Source: Meconema thalassinum (taxonomy: Eukaryota > Arthropoda > Insecta > Orthoptera > Tettigoniidae). Taken from it: DNA of 64,000 nt. The stretch covers positions 791,616,979 to 791,680,978 of the forward strand of contig OX336389.2 in assembly GCA_946902985.2 (NCBI GenBank). The letters run 5' to 3'. Below are positions 11,291 through 22,065 of the stretch, in pieces (positions within the stretch are counted from its first letter, which is position 1; the number at the start of each line of letters is the position of its first letter). The position numbers and the translations under genes were made by a program. The notes under the pieces are model-generated. The model was not told where the DNA came from and searched no databases. It saw only the letters and a list, made by a program, of their open reading frames with translations.

Positions 11291-13960
11291 TTTCAAGAAC
11301 AACCACCCATCCAACCTGACAGCCGAGCGAAATAGTTCACTAGTTTCCAATATTTCGGAAAGTATGCTATTTCATATATTGGCCTGATATTCTGCACAGT
11401 CATGAAAGACTGTGAGATACGTTCGACGCTGTTACTTTTAAACTCGTGACAAACAAGAAATCAAGAAGTTACCTGCGCATTTCCTTAAAACTCAATTTAA
11501 ATTAGTTTCCTAGGGACTTACTATAGCCTATCCTGCCTGAAATGATGCACAATAGTAGAGGACTAGCCATCACATTTGTACACTGACATGGCTTGTAATA
11601 GTTGAAACTGCAAATAAATATTGTAGCCATACAAATTTTCAAAAATTATTCGCCCTTTCTTGAAATCTATTACCCGTCTGCAACTTTCTAGCATAAGAGA
11701 GCATCACTAATAATGACTTCTAAAATTGTAACAAGCAAGAAACAAAATTGGTGGACCCTCAAATATTAAATATTTAATCGCCTTTCTTTGGAACCTCTTA
11801 CATGTATCAGTTGAATTAATATGGTATCACGCTAGATGAATATGAACAAAGTATGACATTTGCAATCGCAGATGAGAAACCAAAATGGTAGCTGTGCAAA
11901 AATTTGGAATTTTACTTGCCTTTGCTAGCAACCAATTACTCCAATCAGTCTGAAATTTTGTACATATTACAGGACTACAATTTTGTGTTAATGTCCTTCA
12001 ACTAGTCAACAAGTATAGGAGTGCACAAATATCTTAGACGTTTAATATATTCTACACAAATACGTGATATAAATGACACACACATAAATTATACATTTCA
12101 CTACGTAAAACAATTAGGATGTCATGTTTCCTTTTTCACGTGCATATCTTCAGATAGTTAAATTAGTACGTGTAAATATGTTTACAGATTATTAGAGTTG
12201 TTAACTAGTCGATGTTCATTATTATTTAAAAATGTATTTATAGTCGTGGCCTGCCGCTACTATTCTACGAATGTGCATTTCTTATTATGAGATATTTTCG
12301 TTATTGGCCTTCTGAATTAGATCTGTGTAACATAATTGATTGATAATTGTTTATGAACACTAATTTAAAACGCTGTAATACACAACATTATCTGGAAGTT
12401 AAACTCTCCATACTCTGTGCTGTCTTCATGTATCCGGCCACTGACTGCAAATAGAGGACTCTATGGCAACCTCAGTGATATCCCTTTCGAAACCGTGAAG
12501 ACAGGAAACCAGGATGCCAACTAATCACGTTTTAAAAATATAATTGCTTTTTATGACGAAATAACCATCCGAGTGCATTGGAACTTGGTTGTTGTTAGTT
12601 AATTTTTTGAAATTTGGGACATCTCTGGTTGTCATCACAGTGTACTAAGGGGTGTATTGAATCTGTGTTATAATCTATAATTCTGCGGTAACTGTATCAG
12701 TGTACGTAACTGTAATTTGAGTATAGGTCCCCTAGGACTTTTAAGAAGGTACAAACTCAGCATTTTCCCGGGGTGAGTGTAGGGGAAAAGTCTGAAAGAA
12801 AACCACACTCACTCTCAGTGCCTAAATTTGAACCCCGTGCAGTCATGGTGCGTGACTTATTTGGCATGACTATGTTTTGGGGCGGAACTTTGCTGTCCAA
12901 ATATGTATTTTGAACTAAGAAAATGGTTGTAAAGATATTCAATAATCTGGAAGGAAATCCTAAAATAATGCTATATTTTGGATTCTTCAGGCGGAGTGAA
13001 ATCTTAAGGGATCATCATTGTAATCTGTACACACATAATATGGTTTGTATTTCAAAATTATGGACAGTGCTTATGTCAGCTCCTCAGAAACTATTCCTCC
13101 AACTCATCGTGGAATAATCCGATATATCTGAAACGTAATCCATTGAAACAATACTATAATTCAAGCCGACGGTGCATAAATATGCATCTTGCTTTTCATA
13201 AATTAGAAATGTCACTTCATCGGATATGACTTTCATTTAGTCGTTAATGAATGATTCTATCTCCGCGATGTAATTTAGGCCTACAATGAACAGATTATAT
13301 GAGTGGGATACTCTTACATAGGATTTTGTTGTACACTTATCGTAAAATTACGTGACAGTTGTGATGGTTTCAAAAAAGAAACGTTTGTTACTAATCTTCA
13401 TTGAAAATTATAACGGCAACATTTTTCAAAATTAATTTGTCCTATCTCATTACAATGTTGATAACAGCCATCGCATGGATACTTGATTTAATTGAGGCCT
13501 GATAGGGAAAGGGCTAGTACTGTATAATATAATACGAAAACTGGTAGATTGTTTCTTTGAGAATCTACTTGTAAGTATATATGTGTCAACAATATGTGAT
13601 GGTGAAGTAGAATTCTATATATAACTCATGGTCGGGGGAAAGGATCTACCAATGGTGAAAGAAGAGATATTGTTACCAGTAGGGAACAGAAATCCGAGTG
13701 TATTATCATGTTGATTATTACTGAACATAAGCAATCAGCGTCAGAGAAACACACCGTTGATATTTTAGCGTTGTATGAAAGAATGATCAGGGTCCCTATA
13801 AAACAACAATCACCACCACCAGAACTGTACTTTGGTTCTTAAATAATAATTTTAGTACTCAGGAAACGTATTGCTAGAAGTCTTGTTGGTTTTGAATTAC
13901 AAGGAAGAATCAAACAGTTTATTGTTATTACAAAAATTTTAAACATGCATGATATTGTTA
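11291..13960. other. Non-coding AT-rich DNA
   Basis: 2.7 kb without recognisable genes or bounded repeats. It forms the left flank of the fold-back element and the Polinton. The short ORFs at 12757-13117 show no family resemblance. Confidence 0.4.
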
Positions 13961-13962
13961 TA

Positions 13963-16019
13963 TACTGCTCAAAAAAATTAAAGCACCACTTTTTTCAATG
14001 GCCACCAAATTTGTAAAGTTGACTGCACAAGGTCGAAATCTCAGTATGACGTTTGCCCCGACGCCTACCAAGCACATGCTTCAGCACAACTCCCCAACTT
14101 GTGTAGTTTCGGGATAGCGCCCCCAAAACCAGCCCATTTTTGAAAACCGTAAATTGAAGTTTGCGAAAAACGCTGTAGGACTTGTCGCAGGTTGCCAAAG
14201 CAGTCGAAAATGAATGAGTCTTGCTCTTAAGGTTCCACGAACACGTTGAAATCGTTACATTTGACGTTTGGGCATTTTCAACCTCCTTCATCATCCCCTA
14301 AACATGGACTACCATTGGGGGCGCCTGAGAAGGTACCGGATGTGTTTAACCACCTGAAAACCTGCACACCGTCCTCAGTTGCTGATTGCAGTAAGTTCTT
14401 AAGGCCTCCGGAAATGTTCACCCCTCCTAACACCCTCAACTGGCAAGGGACCAAACCACCCCGTCTTGATTCACCCCTAAGGAAGGTTTAAATCGAGATT
14501 TTTATCAGTGCTGCTAATGGGGGGGGGGTCTTCCCCTAACGTTTCAAAAGAGGACCTGCGCCTGTGCCGCCACCCCTTCCCCTGCAACCCCCGTTTGTAT
14601 GATTTTTAGAATCAGGCCCTTTTTAAGGGCTGAAATGAGGTCTTAATCGCTGAAAGGGCTGTAAAGGTCCTTAGAAGTAGTGGTGACACGAAATCAACCC
14701 CTTCCGATGTTTGATTGACATTCCATCCCCCAAAGTTGACATTTTTGCACCCTCAACCCTCCCTGTCTGGACGCGTAACGCGTCATGGCAGATTTTTCAG
14801 AGTTGGATCAAAATGAAGCTTTTGGCCTGAAATGGAGCCCAAAACAGCAGGTTGGATGGAAATTCATCGGTAGGGTGGGAAACGGGACCAAAAGGTTTTC
14901 AAAAAAGTTAACAGCCTCTAGTAAGTACACCAATGCATAGGCAACCCACATCACGTCATTTTTCTCCCATTGCCAAACTTTGTAACCTATTGCCGATCCT
15001 AGGCAACCCACACGCATGGACGTGATGTGGGTTGCCTATGCATGGGCGTACTTACTGTAGGCTGTACACTTTTTTGAAAAATTTTGGTCCCGTTTCCCAA
15101 CCTACCGATGAATTTCTATCCAGCCTGCTGTTTTGGGCTCCATTGCAGGCCATAAGCTTCATTTTCATCCAACTCTGAAAACTCTGCCATGACGCATTAC
15201 GCGTCCAGACAGGGAGGTTTGGGGGTGCAAAAATTTCGAATTTGGGGGACGGAATGTCAATCATCGATCGAAAGGGGTTGATTTCGTGTCACCACTACTT
15301 CTAAGGACCTTTACAGCCCTTTCAGAGATTAAGACGTCGTTTCAGCCCTTAAAAAGGGCCTGATTCGAAAAATCATACAAACGGGGGTTGCAGGGGAAGG
15401 GGTGGTGACAAAGGCACAGTTACTTTTTTGAAACGTTAGGGGAAGACCCCCCCCCCCCCCCATTAGCAGCACTGATAAACATATCGATTAAAACCTTCCT
15501 TAGAGGTGAATCGAGAAGGGGTGGTTTGGTCCCATGCCAGTTGAGGGTGTTAGGGGGTGTGGACATTGCCGGAGGCCTTAAGAACTTACTGCAATCAGCA
15601 ACTGAGGACGGTGTACAGGTTTTCAGGTGGTTAAACACACCCGGTACCTTCTCAGACGCCCCCAATGGTAGTCCATGTTTAGGGGATGATGAAGGGGGTT
15701 GAAAATGCCCAAACGTCAAATGTAACGATTTCAACGTGTTTGTGGAACCTTTAAGAGCAAGACTCGTTCATTTTCGACTGCGTTGACAACCTGCGACAAG
15801 TCCTGCAGCGTTTTTCGCAAACTTCAATTTGCGGTTTTCGAAAATGGGCTGGTTTTCGGGGTGCTACCCCGAAACTACTCAAGTTGGGGAGTTGTGCTGA
15901 AGCATATGCTTGGTAGGCGTCAGGACAAACGTCATACTGAGATTTCGAGCTTGTAGGTCAACTTTTCAAAATTTGGTGGCCTTTTGAAAAAAGTGGTGCT
16001 TTAATTTTTTTGAGCAGTA
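13963..16019. mobile_element. 2-kb fold-back (palindromic) transposon with TA duplications
   Basis: Two arms of about 1 kb (13963-14957 and 15018-16019) are near-perfect reverse complements around a ~60-bp centre. Each end begins TACTGCTCAAAAAAATTAAAG and is bounded by TA (13961-13962 and 16020-16021), the target site used by Tc1/mariner-like transposases. No transposase is encoded. The similar ORFs in the arms (14246-14491 + and 15420-15734 -) are reflections of the inverted arms. It abuts the Polinton left end. Non-autonomous mobilisation is inferred. Confidence 0.85.
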
Positions 16020-16349
16020 TAGTAATTACTGTCGACCTGAATATTATGTGCACTCGAGTTTGCTGGTCGATTGTGAAGTAACCGATAGGCCTACATAAAA
16101 TCCAATGACATCATCAATTTCGTCGTTCTATTTTACGTTAGTTCATTTAGGTTTGGAATTTTTAGTTTATATGTTAATATTTATTATCGCAGTGGAAACA
16201 CAAAAAGTGCCCGTTATAAGCGTGTTTCAACCATGCGTCACATTTAAGAATTAATATCTCACATACCCGTCATCAGATCGAATCCAAATTTTAACACAAT
16301 ATATATTTGGATGTTGTAGAACTTATTTCATTTCAATTGACACTGGGCA

Positions 16350-16548
16350 AGGATGTAGAAGGAAGTGGCCGTGGCCTATAAGAAGGTACTATCCCAGCAT
16401 TTCCTTGGAGTTTAAAACGGGGAAACCACGGAAAATCATTTCAAGGACGGCCGACAGTGGGGCTCAAACCAAAGTCTACCAAGTCCGCAGATAGCTCGTC
16501 CCCATGGCCTAGCGCTGCGCGTTAGCAAGTTTAGCTACCGCTGTTGGT
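16350..16548 (-). mobile_element. SINE inserted in the left TIR (minus strand)
   Basis: Same family as 8073-8466 and 58878-59273: on the minus strand a decayed tRNA-like head (near 16540), then TTTTCCGTGGTTTCCCCG and GGCCACGGCCACTTCCTTCT. It is absent from the right TIR, so it entered after the Polinton. Confidence 0.7.
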
Positions 16549-17395
16549 GACTTAAACCAATGTATATATTGTAAATAGATAAACGCAAATAAAAAGAACA
16601 TAAAAAACGTAACACTATTCTAAAAATAAAAACAAGTTATAGCTGTTATGGAAGTCCAAATCCCTCATGAGAAAAGCTGATGGGAAATGCATTTCACGAC
16701 CTCTTAATACCATTTGCTTGAAGGAAGCTAGTAGGGGGGGGGGGGGGGGGCGTAAGGCCGATTTTAAGCCACCCGGCGCTGCTCGGGCGGCGTCCATGTT
16801 AAATAATTAATATCTGGCGAACCCATGGTCGGAATTTAGCAAATGAGGTGTCGTAGGACTCGGGGTGACGTCCTCTTTCCTATGGACCAACCGTCATATT
16901 AAAATTAAAATAAAAATTCTTTGTTTTTGTAAGTATGTGATAGTTTTGAAAACAAACATTGTAAAAAGTGTTATATAGGCTTAAGAGAAAGGTCTCTATG
17001 TCATTTATGTTTTATAATAAAAAAAATATTTTGTACATTTTTTGGAAAAAAAAAGTCCAATTTTGAAATTCTTATATTTCGGAAACAGTGAAGTTTACAA
17101 AAAAGTTTGTTTAACGTAAACGAATGGTCCCCACGCCCTCTACCGCTAAAATAAATTTCAGGTCTCTAGGACAAAACCTGTGCAGTAGTGGGATGTAGGG
17201 GGAGGTGCTTCCCAGCCTACTTTCCTACGAACTTTGCCGATATCTCCCGAACGCATGATCGGATTTTAACGAACGAAGTGTTGTTGGGGTTGGGGTGACG
17301 TCCTCTTTGCTATGAATGAGTGTTGGTATTTTAAAAAAAAGTTGTTTAAATGAATGGTCCCTAGGCCCTCTGGGCAGTAAACAAGTTTCAAGTGT

Positions 17396-17584
17396 CTAGG
17401 ACAAAACAAAATGATAGCCTAATTTCCTTCGAACTTTGGCGATATCTGGCGAACGCGTGGTCGGATTTTGATGTGTGATGGGTTGTAGGAGTCGGCGTAA
17501 TGTCCTCTTTCCTATGGACCATTCATTATACTTTATAAAAATTTGGAAACTCGTTTTTTGTGGTAAATATGTGTTTATTGACAT
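17396..17584 (-). other. Short ORF conserved in both Polinton TIRs (left copy)
   Basis: A 62-codon ORF starting MSINTYLPQKTSFQIF reads outward, towards the element's left end. The right TIR has a matching outward ORF (35258-35446) with about seven substitutions and no stop. Because the TIRs are related DNA, conservation alone does not show it is coding. No domain recognised. Confidence 0.3.
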
Positions 17585-18111
17585 TTTGACTAATATCTCA
17601 CGAACCCATGAAGCTAGAAAGATGTGCTTGGATGCATTTTTTCATGGCGCTGCCCTCTTGACGATGATGTCTGTGTCGAGTAGGAGGAAAACCCATGTTT
17701 GGGGTAACACCGTAATTTTAGACTTTTTGTTATATTTGGTGAATGCATGGTCGGAATTTAGCAAATGAGGTGTCCAAGGATTCGGGGTGACGCTCTCCTT
17801 GAAATGTGATCTTTATTGTTTGAAAAAAAAAATTATAATATTATTATTTTAAATAATAATTTAATTTTTTTAATGAAAAGTGGTCGTAGACAGAGAGACG
17901 ATACCGCTGTGGCGTGTTTGAACGAGCCTGCCGCCGGCCACGGTGAATACAGCAAATGGCTATTTCGAGGGGACGACAGGACGAGGGGTCGCTTTCCGAT
18001 ATTTTCCTATGACGAACGAATGGAGGCGAATATTTCAAAATCCCTCATGGCGATATTTAAACATGTTAGTAAACGGGTGATCAGTAACATGACAAATGAT
18101 AATAATTGTAT

Positions 18112-18140
18112 GATGTGAATGAAAACGAGGCTTTTATAGT
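18112..18140 (-). promoter_or_regulatory. Candidate outward-facing TATA promoter in left TIR
   Basis: On the minus strand, GACTATAAAAGCCTCG places a canonical TATAAAAG at 18138-18131, followed about 20-30 bp downstream by ATCATACAATTA. The right TIR has the same block in mirror position (34701-34735). Direction is outward, towards the TIR terminus. Promoter activity is inferred from the motif and its retention in both TIRs. Confidence 0.4.
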
Positions 18141-18390
18141 CAACAACAAGAACTTGCTTTGTATGTCTGACTGGCAGCCAGAACGGCAAACAGAAAATCT
18201 GCTGGAGGCTGGCTGGCAGGCTGAGAGCCGGCTAGCAGAGATGCAAATGTTTATCGCGCTCCTGGAATGTCGGTCGAGCTGACAACACCGCTGGCTGGCG
18301 ATAACAGGTGGAACAATCTGGCAACTATATAACAGCGATAAGAGAGCGAGCCGAGCCGACAGCAGCGGGCAGGGCCCCCGCAGAGAGGGC

Positions 18391-18711
18391 GAGGGGAGAG
18401 TGAATTGAGAGATACAACATGGAATCACGTGACCGCCCTAGCAAGAGCGGTGAGGGGGGGGGGGGCAGAGGATCGGGGAGGAGTGGAGATCCCATGACAG
18501 CCAATAGTCCAATAGTTGTGTGTGAACATGGAGTGGAGGGGGAAGGGAGGGGCGGGGAATGAAGGAGTGAGACACAGGTGTGGAGAGAGAAAGAAAGTTG
18601 TGATGCAGATAACGTGTGTGGACATGCCTGAAGCCCTGAGCGCCGTACACAGGCCTCTAGTACAACATAATTCAATAACTAAATAAATAAATAAATAAAT
18701 GGTGCACAGGT
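18391..18711. other. Spacer between left TIR and integrase gene
   Basis: G-rich and purine-rich DNA with a G10 run near 18456-18465 and an AAAT simple repeat at 18680-18699. No gene seen. Confidence 0.5.
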
Positions 18712-20141
18712 TCACACAACATGTAATTTATTGATCCAAGAATTAAAGGATGAGTTAAATCCTAGCCATTTCACATATAGTTTATTCCCTTTTTGTTTCA
18801 ACACTTTTCCCACAATATAATGTTTTGAAAACGCTGTCTTTTGAAGTTCATGGAGATATAACCTGCCTTTTATGGGTTGAAGGTTGAGGTCCTCGAGTAA
18901 ATAGGTGACTTGGGCTGTCCAGGTTGACTTGGCGAATTCGGAATAGTTCTGTCCCCCACTGAGGCGTGTAGCCCTTATCGAATGCAGCCTTAAATTTGCT
19001 CACACGAACGGATTCCCCAATTTTGAGGCGTGACGTTTAGGGTCCACTGTTTTTATGGGGTTAAACAGTTTATCCAATCGCGGAGTATATTTGGTCACGA
19101 GGCGTGGCTTGGTCCCAATCGTTCTGTGCTTGGTGTCATTGTAACGTAACAGTAGCTCAGGTAACATGTCCAGCCAGCGATAACAGCCCTGAGCGGTAAA
19201 CGCTTTACACATATGGGTTTTTAGTGTTCGGTTAAACCGCTCGACCACACTGGCTTTGAGATTGCTGTACCTGGTGTAATGGTGAATATCCAAAGATTTG
19301 AGAAAACTGAAGAAATCCTTGTTGAAAAATTATTTCCCCTGGTCGGTTTGTAACAACTGGGGTTGACGTTTGGATTGTTGAATAATATGTTGAAAAGCCT
19401 TGGTGACTAGTGGCCCAGACTTGCGACGGACAGGTTGAACAAACGTCATTTTGGAATAAACATCAATGACTGTCAACATATAGCGTACACCATTGTTAAC
19501 ACTAGCATAGGGTATCATCTCTACCAGGTCTGCTTGCCAAATTTCATCCACATCTCGTGAAATCACCTTGAGGAGCTGATAGTGATGCCTAGCTGGACGA
19601 TGCAACTCATGAGCAATGCCCATTTTAATGGGTGAGGGCTTAAACAAAAATTTTGGCATTTCAAAGTTCTTGTTCAATTTCTTGAATGTCCCAATCATGG
19701 CCGGTATGGCCGGCTTGATGTGAAGCATGCAACAGCTGTAGCCACTGGACGAGCTTATTGGGATTATGCCAGTAGGTAACATCCACAAGAGGTTTTAATG
19801 GTTTAAATGTCACTCCCGAAGCGGACACTTTACGACAAGCACTTTGACTGATTGGAAACATTTTTGCAATGATGGTTTATAATTTTGAGATATATTGGCA
19901 TTCACTTGTTGAGAGGGATCATACTGTCTTTTGTGGACATGGGTGTCCAATAAAATGGATTTATATTTGCCAAGATCCTCTGTCGTAAGTTTCCAATAAA
20001 TAGATCGATGAGATACGGTTGCAGTGTTGCTAAATAATAATTGATTAAAATGTTTTTGAGTTGAGCTTTATTTTGAGGCATGGTCAAGACATGTGAAAAC
20101 GGATACGATCTGGAAGCGCAAGGTGTTTCGGCCATGGCCAA
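18712..20141 (-). pseudogene. INT: Polinton retrovirus-like integrase with C-terminal chromodomain-like region (disrupted)
   Basis: DDE integrase expected to insert the element's linear DNA into chromosomes. The catalytic core is at about 19570-19200: D in IWQADLVEM, D in QTDQGK, E in VVERFNRTLKTH. An SH3/chromodomain-like tail lies at about 18930-18712 (YIVGKVLKQKGNKLYVKWLG, then SSFNSWI), ending at TGA 18714-18712. An upstream segment at 19861-19661 (VDVTYWHNPNKLVQWLQLLH) fits the N-terminal region. The segment at 20141-19902 may be the start, which is uncertain. Lesions: an in-frame TAA at 19332-19330, apparently GAA to TAA just after TDQGK; a frameshift near 19.7 kb; others near 18.9 kb and 19.9 kb. 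The gene is therefore inactive. Confidence 0.88.
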
Positions 20142-20153
20142 GGATTTATTTTT

Positions 20154-20477
20154 TCAAAAAAACTCTGCGAGGGGTGAGGATTCTTTTTGAGGTGTAAACA
20201 CTTGATCATTATCATCCTCATCCTCAACCTCGCTAACACTACTCAAATCTTCCTGTTCCTGTTTCTCTACCTCTTCCATTGGGTCCTCGTGTAACGTTTG
20301 CATGGCTTGGGAATTGGTGAGTAGCGTCTCACATGGCTTCAAATTGGGTTTAAACATGACTTTTAGTGGAGGTGCTAAATGTTGTTGAATAAACAAAGCA
20401 TGATCCGCACGTGATCGTCTCAATTGACGAAACTTTTGGCGAATAGTATTTTTTGCTATAATAATATGCTCTTTCAA
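20154..20477 (-). CDS. Acidic Polinton protein of unknown function
   Basis: Open ORF of 107 residues lying 41 bp downstream of the ATPase on the same strand. The N-terminal half is basic and helix-like (IRQKFRQLRRSRADHALFI). The C-terminal half is strongly acidic (runs of E and D) and ends in PLAEFF. Small charged proteins next to the ATPase are usual in Polintons, but I do not know a function for this one. A virion or scaffold role is possible. No lesion is visible, so it is listed as a CDS although the element around it is decayed. Confidence 0.6.
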   Translation of the reverse strand: MKEHIIIAKNTIRQKFRQLRRSRADHALFIQQHLAPPLKVMFKPNLKPCETLLTNSQAMQTLHEDPMEEVEKQEQEDLSSVSEVEDEDDNDQVFTPQKESSPLAEFF

Positions 20478-20518
20478 TATGTCTTGACAAATGATTTGAG
20501 AGGGAATGAGACAGTGCC

Positions 20519-21217
20519 TTAAATAGTAATAAAATGATCAAACCCTAAGCGATAACGTCCTTGGTCGAGTTCACTTTGTTTGTCAATGAGCAAACAGGCA
20601 TGACGTTGAGTATTCCAGCACTTGGCACACAATTCAGCAAACATTTGATAGGTCATATCCGGATTCACATGTTCATTATAAATTTGACGACTGTTCCTCT
20701 CGTCCTGGCGAAATAAAATAATGACATTGGCACTGTCACGAATCAACTGTTTGGACATTTTAGAATACGTTTGTCCAAGATAGAAGCAGTCGATATGTTT
20801 GTGACGACCCATGCTGAAAAAGCTTTGAGTTATGCCTTGTCGTTCAGTGGATACATCATCGAAAATCATGTGTGAATCCGGCTTTACCTCATCTGGGGCA
20901 ATAACATTTTCTTGCATGGAAAATGTGTAATAACCCATATTCACACTTTGTAATCCAGACATGACGTGATCCAGAAACACGTAGAGGGGTTGGTAGAGAG
21001 ATTTTGCAAAAATATAAATATTTTGGAAACGCAGACCATAGGGCGCTGTGATGAGTGTAAGCAGAATATTGGTCTTTCCACATCCCGAAGGCCCCACAAT
21101 GATGCAGCGAATGGAAGACGGAAACAGTGAATCGTGGCGTTGTTCACGTGATGTGGGATAGAGATGGGGAACCATGTGCCCCACGGGTAATGACTCTTGC
21201 TGCATAATAATCTTCAT
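20519..21217 (-). CDS. ATP: Polinton FtsK/HerA-type genome-packaging ATPase
   Basis: Complete 232-residue ORF with an ATG start. Walker A is at residues 42-49 (GPSGCGKT) and Walker B at about 117-121 (MIFDD), with a polar sensor-like segment LGQTYSKMSK at 147-156. Length and motif order fit the A32-like packaging ATPases of Polintons, adintoviruses and virophages, which pump DNA into preformed capsids using ATP. The oppositely oriented capsid gene block starts about 90 bp upstream, so the short gap 21218-21308 may be a divergent promoter. This is the best-preserved gene in the element; no stop or frameshift is seen. Confidence 0.92.
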   Translation of the reverse strand: MKIIMQQESLPVGHMVPHLYPTSREQRHDSLFPSSIRCIIVGPSGCGKTNILLTLITAPYGLRFQNIYIFAKSLYQPLYVFLDHVMSGLQSVNMGYYTFSMQENVIAPDEVKPDSHMIFDDVSTERQGITQSFFSMGRHKHIDCFYLGQTYSKMSKQLIRDSANVIILFRQDERNSRQIYNEHVNPDMTYQMFAELCAKCWNTQRHACLLIDKQSELDQGRYRLGFDHFITI

Positions 21218-21308
21218 ATCAACTAAGGCTTAGACAGGCTAGCAGGCTGTCTATATACATGGAACCTAGCCTTGTCATAAAACAGTAGACTCGTACTACA
21301 GGTTGACG

Positions 21309-22009
21309 ATGGATGTATTTGGACGTGCGTTGATGGCCATAGCTAGGTCTGTCCCCATTTATGATCCTAAACAAGAAACAGATCCTGCTAATAAACACTA
21401 TGTGGATAGGTCTGTGGTGCCACGCACTAAACAGGGAGATTATTACGTTAAGAGAAAGCGGTTAACCCATGTGACACATCCACAAGTGTCTACAGACGTC
21501 ACCACAAAAATAGTATGTGAATAACAAGGTGCACGAGTTTTATGACAAAGTGCCTCAGCTTAGAGTGAATGGCTATACCACTAATCATCACCGCATTATT
21601 CACGTGGAAGACCCACAAGACGAAGACGATGTCTGTACCAAACTTTATGTGACCTATGAAATGAAAAGGCTTTATAAATTTATCCCATCTGTATTTTAGT
21701 GTACCTCTCAAATGAAACCATTTACCACTAGTCTATGACCAGCACCTGACGTATGTGTTTGCTTCAGGTTTAAGACACTATCGATTGCACTATGATGGAA
21801 CCATTCACATCAAACAATCCATGCCTGATGAAAACCATTTACATGTAGAGATAAACGGTCATAGGATGTTGGTCCATAACCATCAAATGGTCAATGCAGG
21901 TGATGAATTATCCTTTCATCTCATGCTTACATGGGATGAAAAGCAAGCGGAGAAAACCATAAACGATTTCCCACTTTATGTGGAATTTGAATATTTAGCC
22001 GTGAAATAA
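21309..22009 (+). pseudogene. Fibre-like Polinton virion protein (disrupted)
   Basis: First gene of the + strand virion block. The start at 21309 reads MDVFGRALMAIARSVP; the segment DPKQETDPANKHYVDRS resembles the 'DPANKxYVD' motif of phage tail-fibre and collar proteins. Coding potential continues in three different frames: 21309-21524, 21517-21699 and 21755-22009. The last part is rich in beta-strand-like, His-rich sequence (HYDGTIHIKQSMP). At least two frameshifts have therefore occurred. Proteins with this N-terminal pattern recur in insect Polintons to my recollection. A surface or attachment role is inferred, not shown. Confidence 0.5.
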
Positions 22010-22065
22010 CAACCTCGCGTTAGTTGTCACTTAAACTTTCTTGTGAAAGGCCGTTGGTCATCATC

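Larger units (their letters stand above)
16028..18390. repeat. Polinton left terminal inverted repeat
   Basis: Inverted counterpart of about 34490-38443. The outermost shared word is ACTGTCGACC (16028-16037) against GGTCGACAGT (38434-38443). Homology then runs inward through ACATAAAATCCAATGACATCATC to GGTGGAACAATCTGGCAACT near 18310. A SINE interrupts it at about 16350-16548. It contains diverged internal modules of the type 'CGAACgCATGgTCGGAtTTTa...GTGACGTCCTCTTTcCTATG' near 16815, 17246, 17447 and 17733. At about 2.4 kb it is long for a Polinton TIR. Confidence 0.88.

Noticed and set aside
14246..15734. Two homologous ORFs as a duplicated gene
   Set aside because: They are mirror images produced by the palindromic arms, with no domain and no start context; the resemblance is at the DNA level.
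16020..16027. Clear 6-bp Polinton target duplication
   Set aside because: I compared both flanks and found no convincing 6-bp match; the ends have decayed or are disturbed by the fold-back insertion.
16735..16750. Long G run as a regulatory quadruplex
   Set aside because: A simple homopolymer run (also at 14519 and 18456) with no conserved arrangement; likely replication slippage.
18325..18675. Pro/Ser-rich ORFs of 96-116 codons on the minus strand
   Set aside because: They come from G-rich low-complexity DNA, in overlapping frames with no conserved motif.
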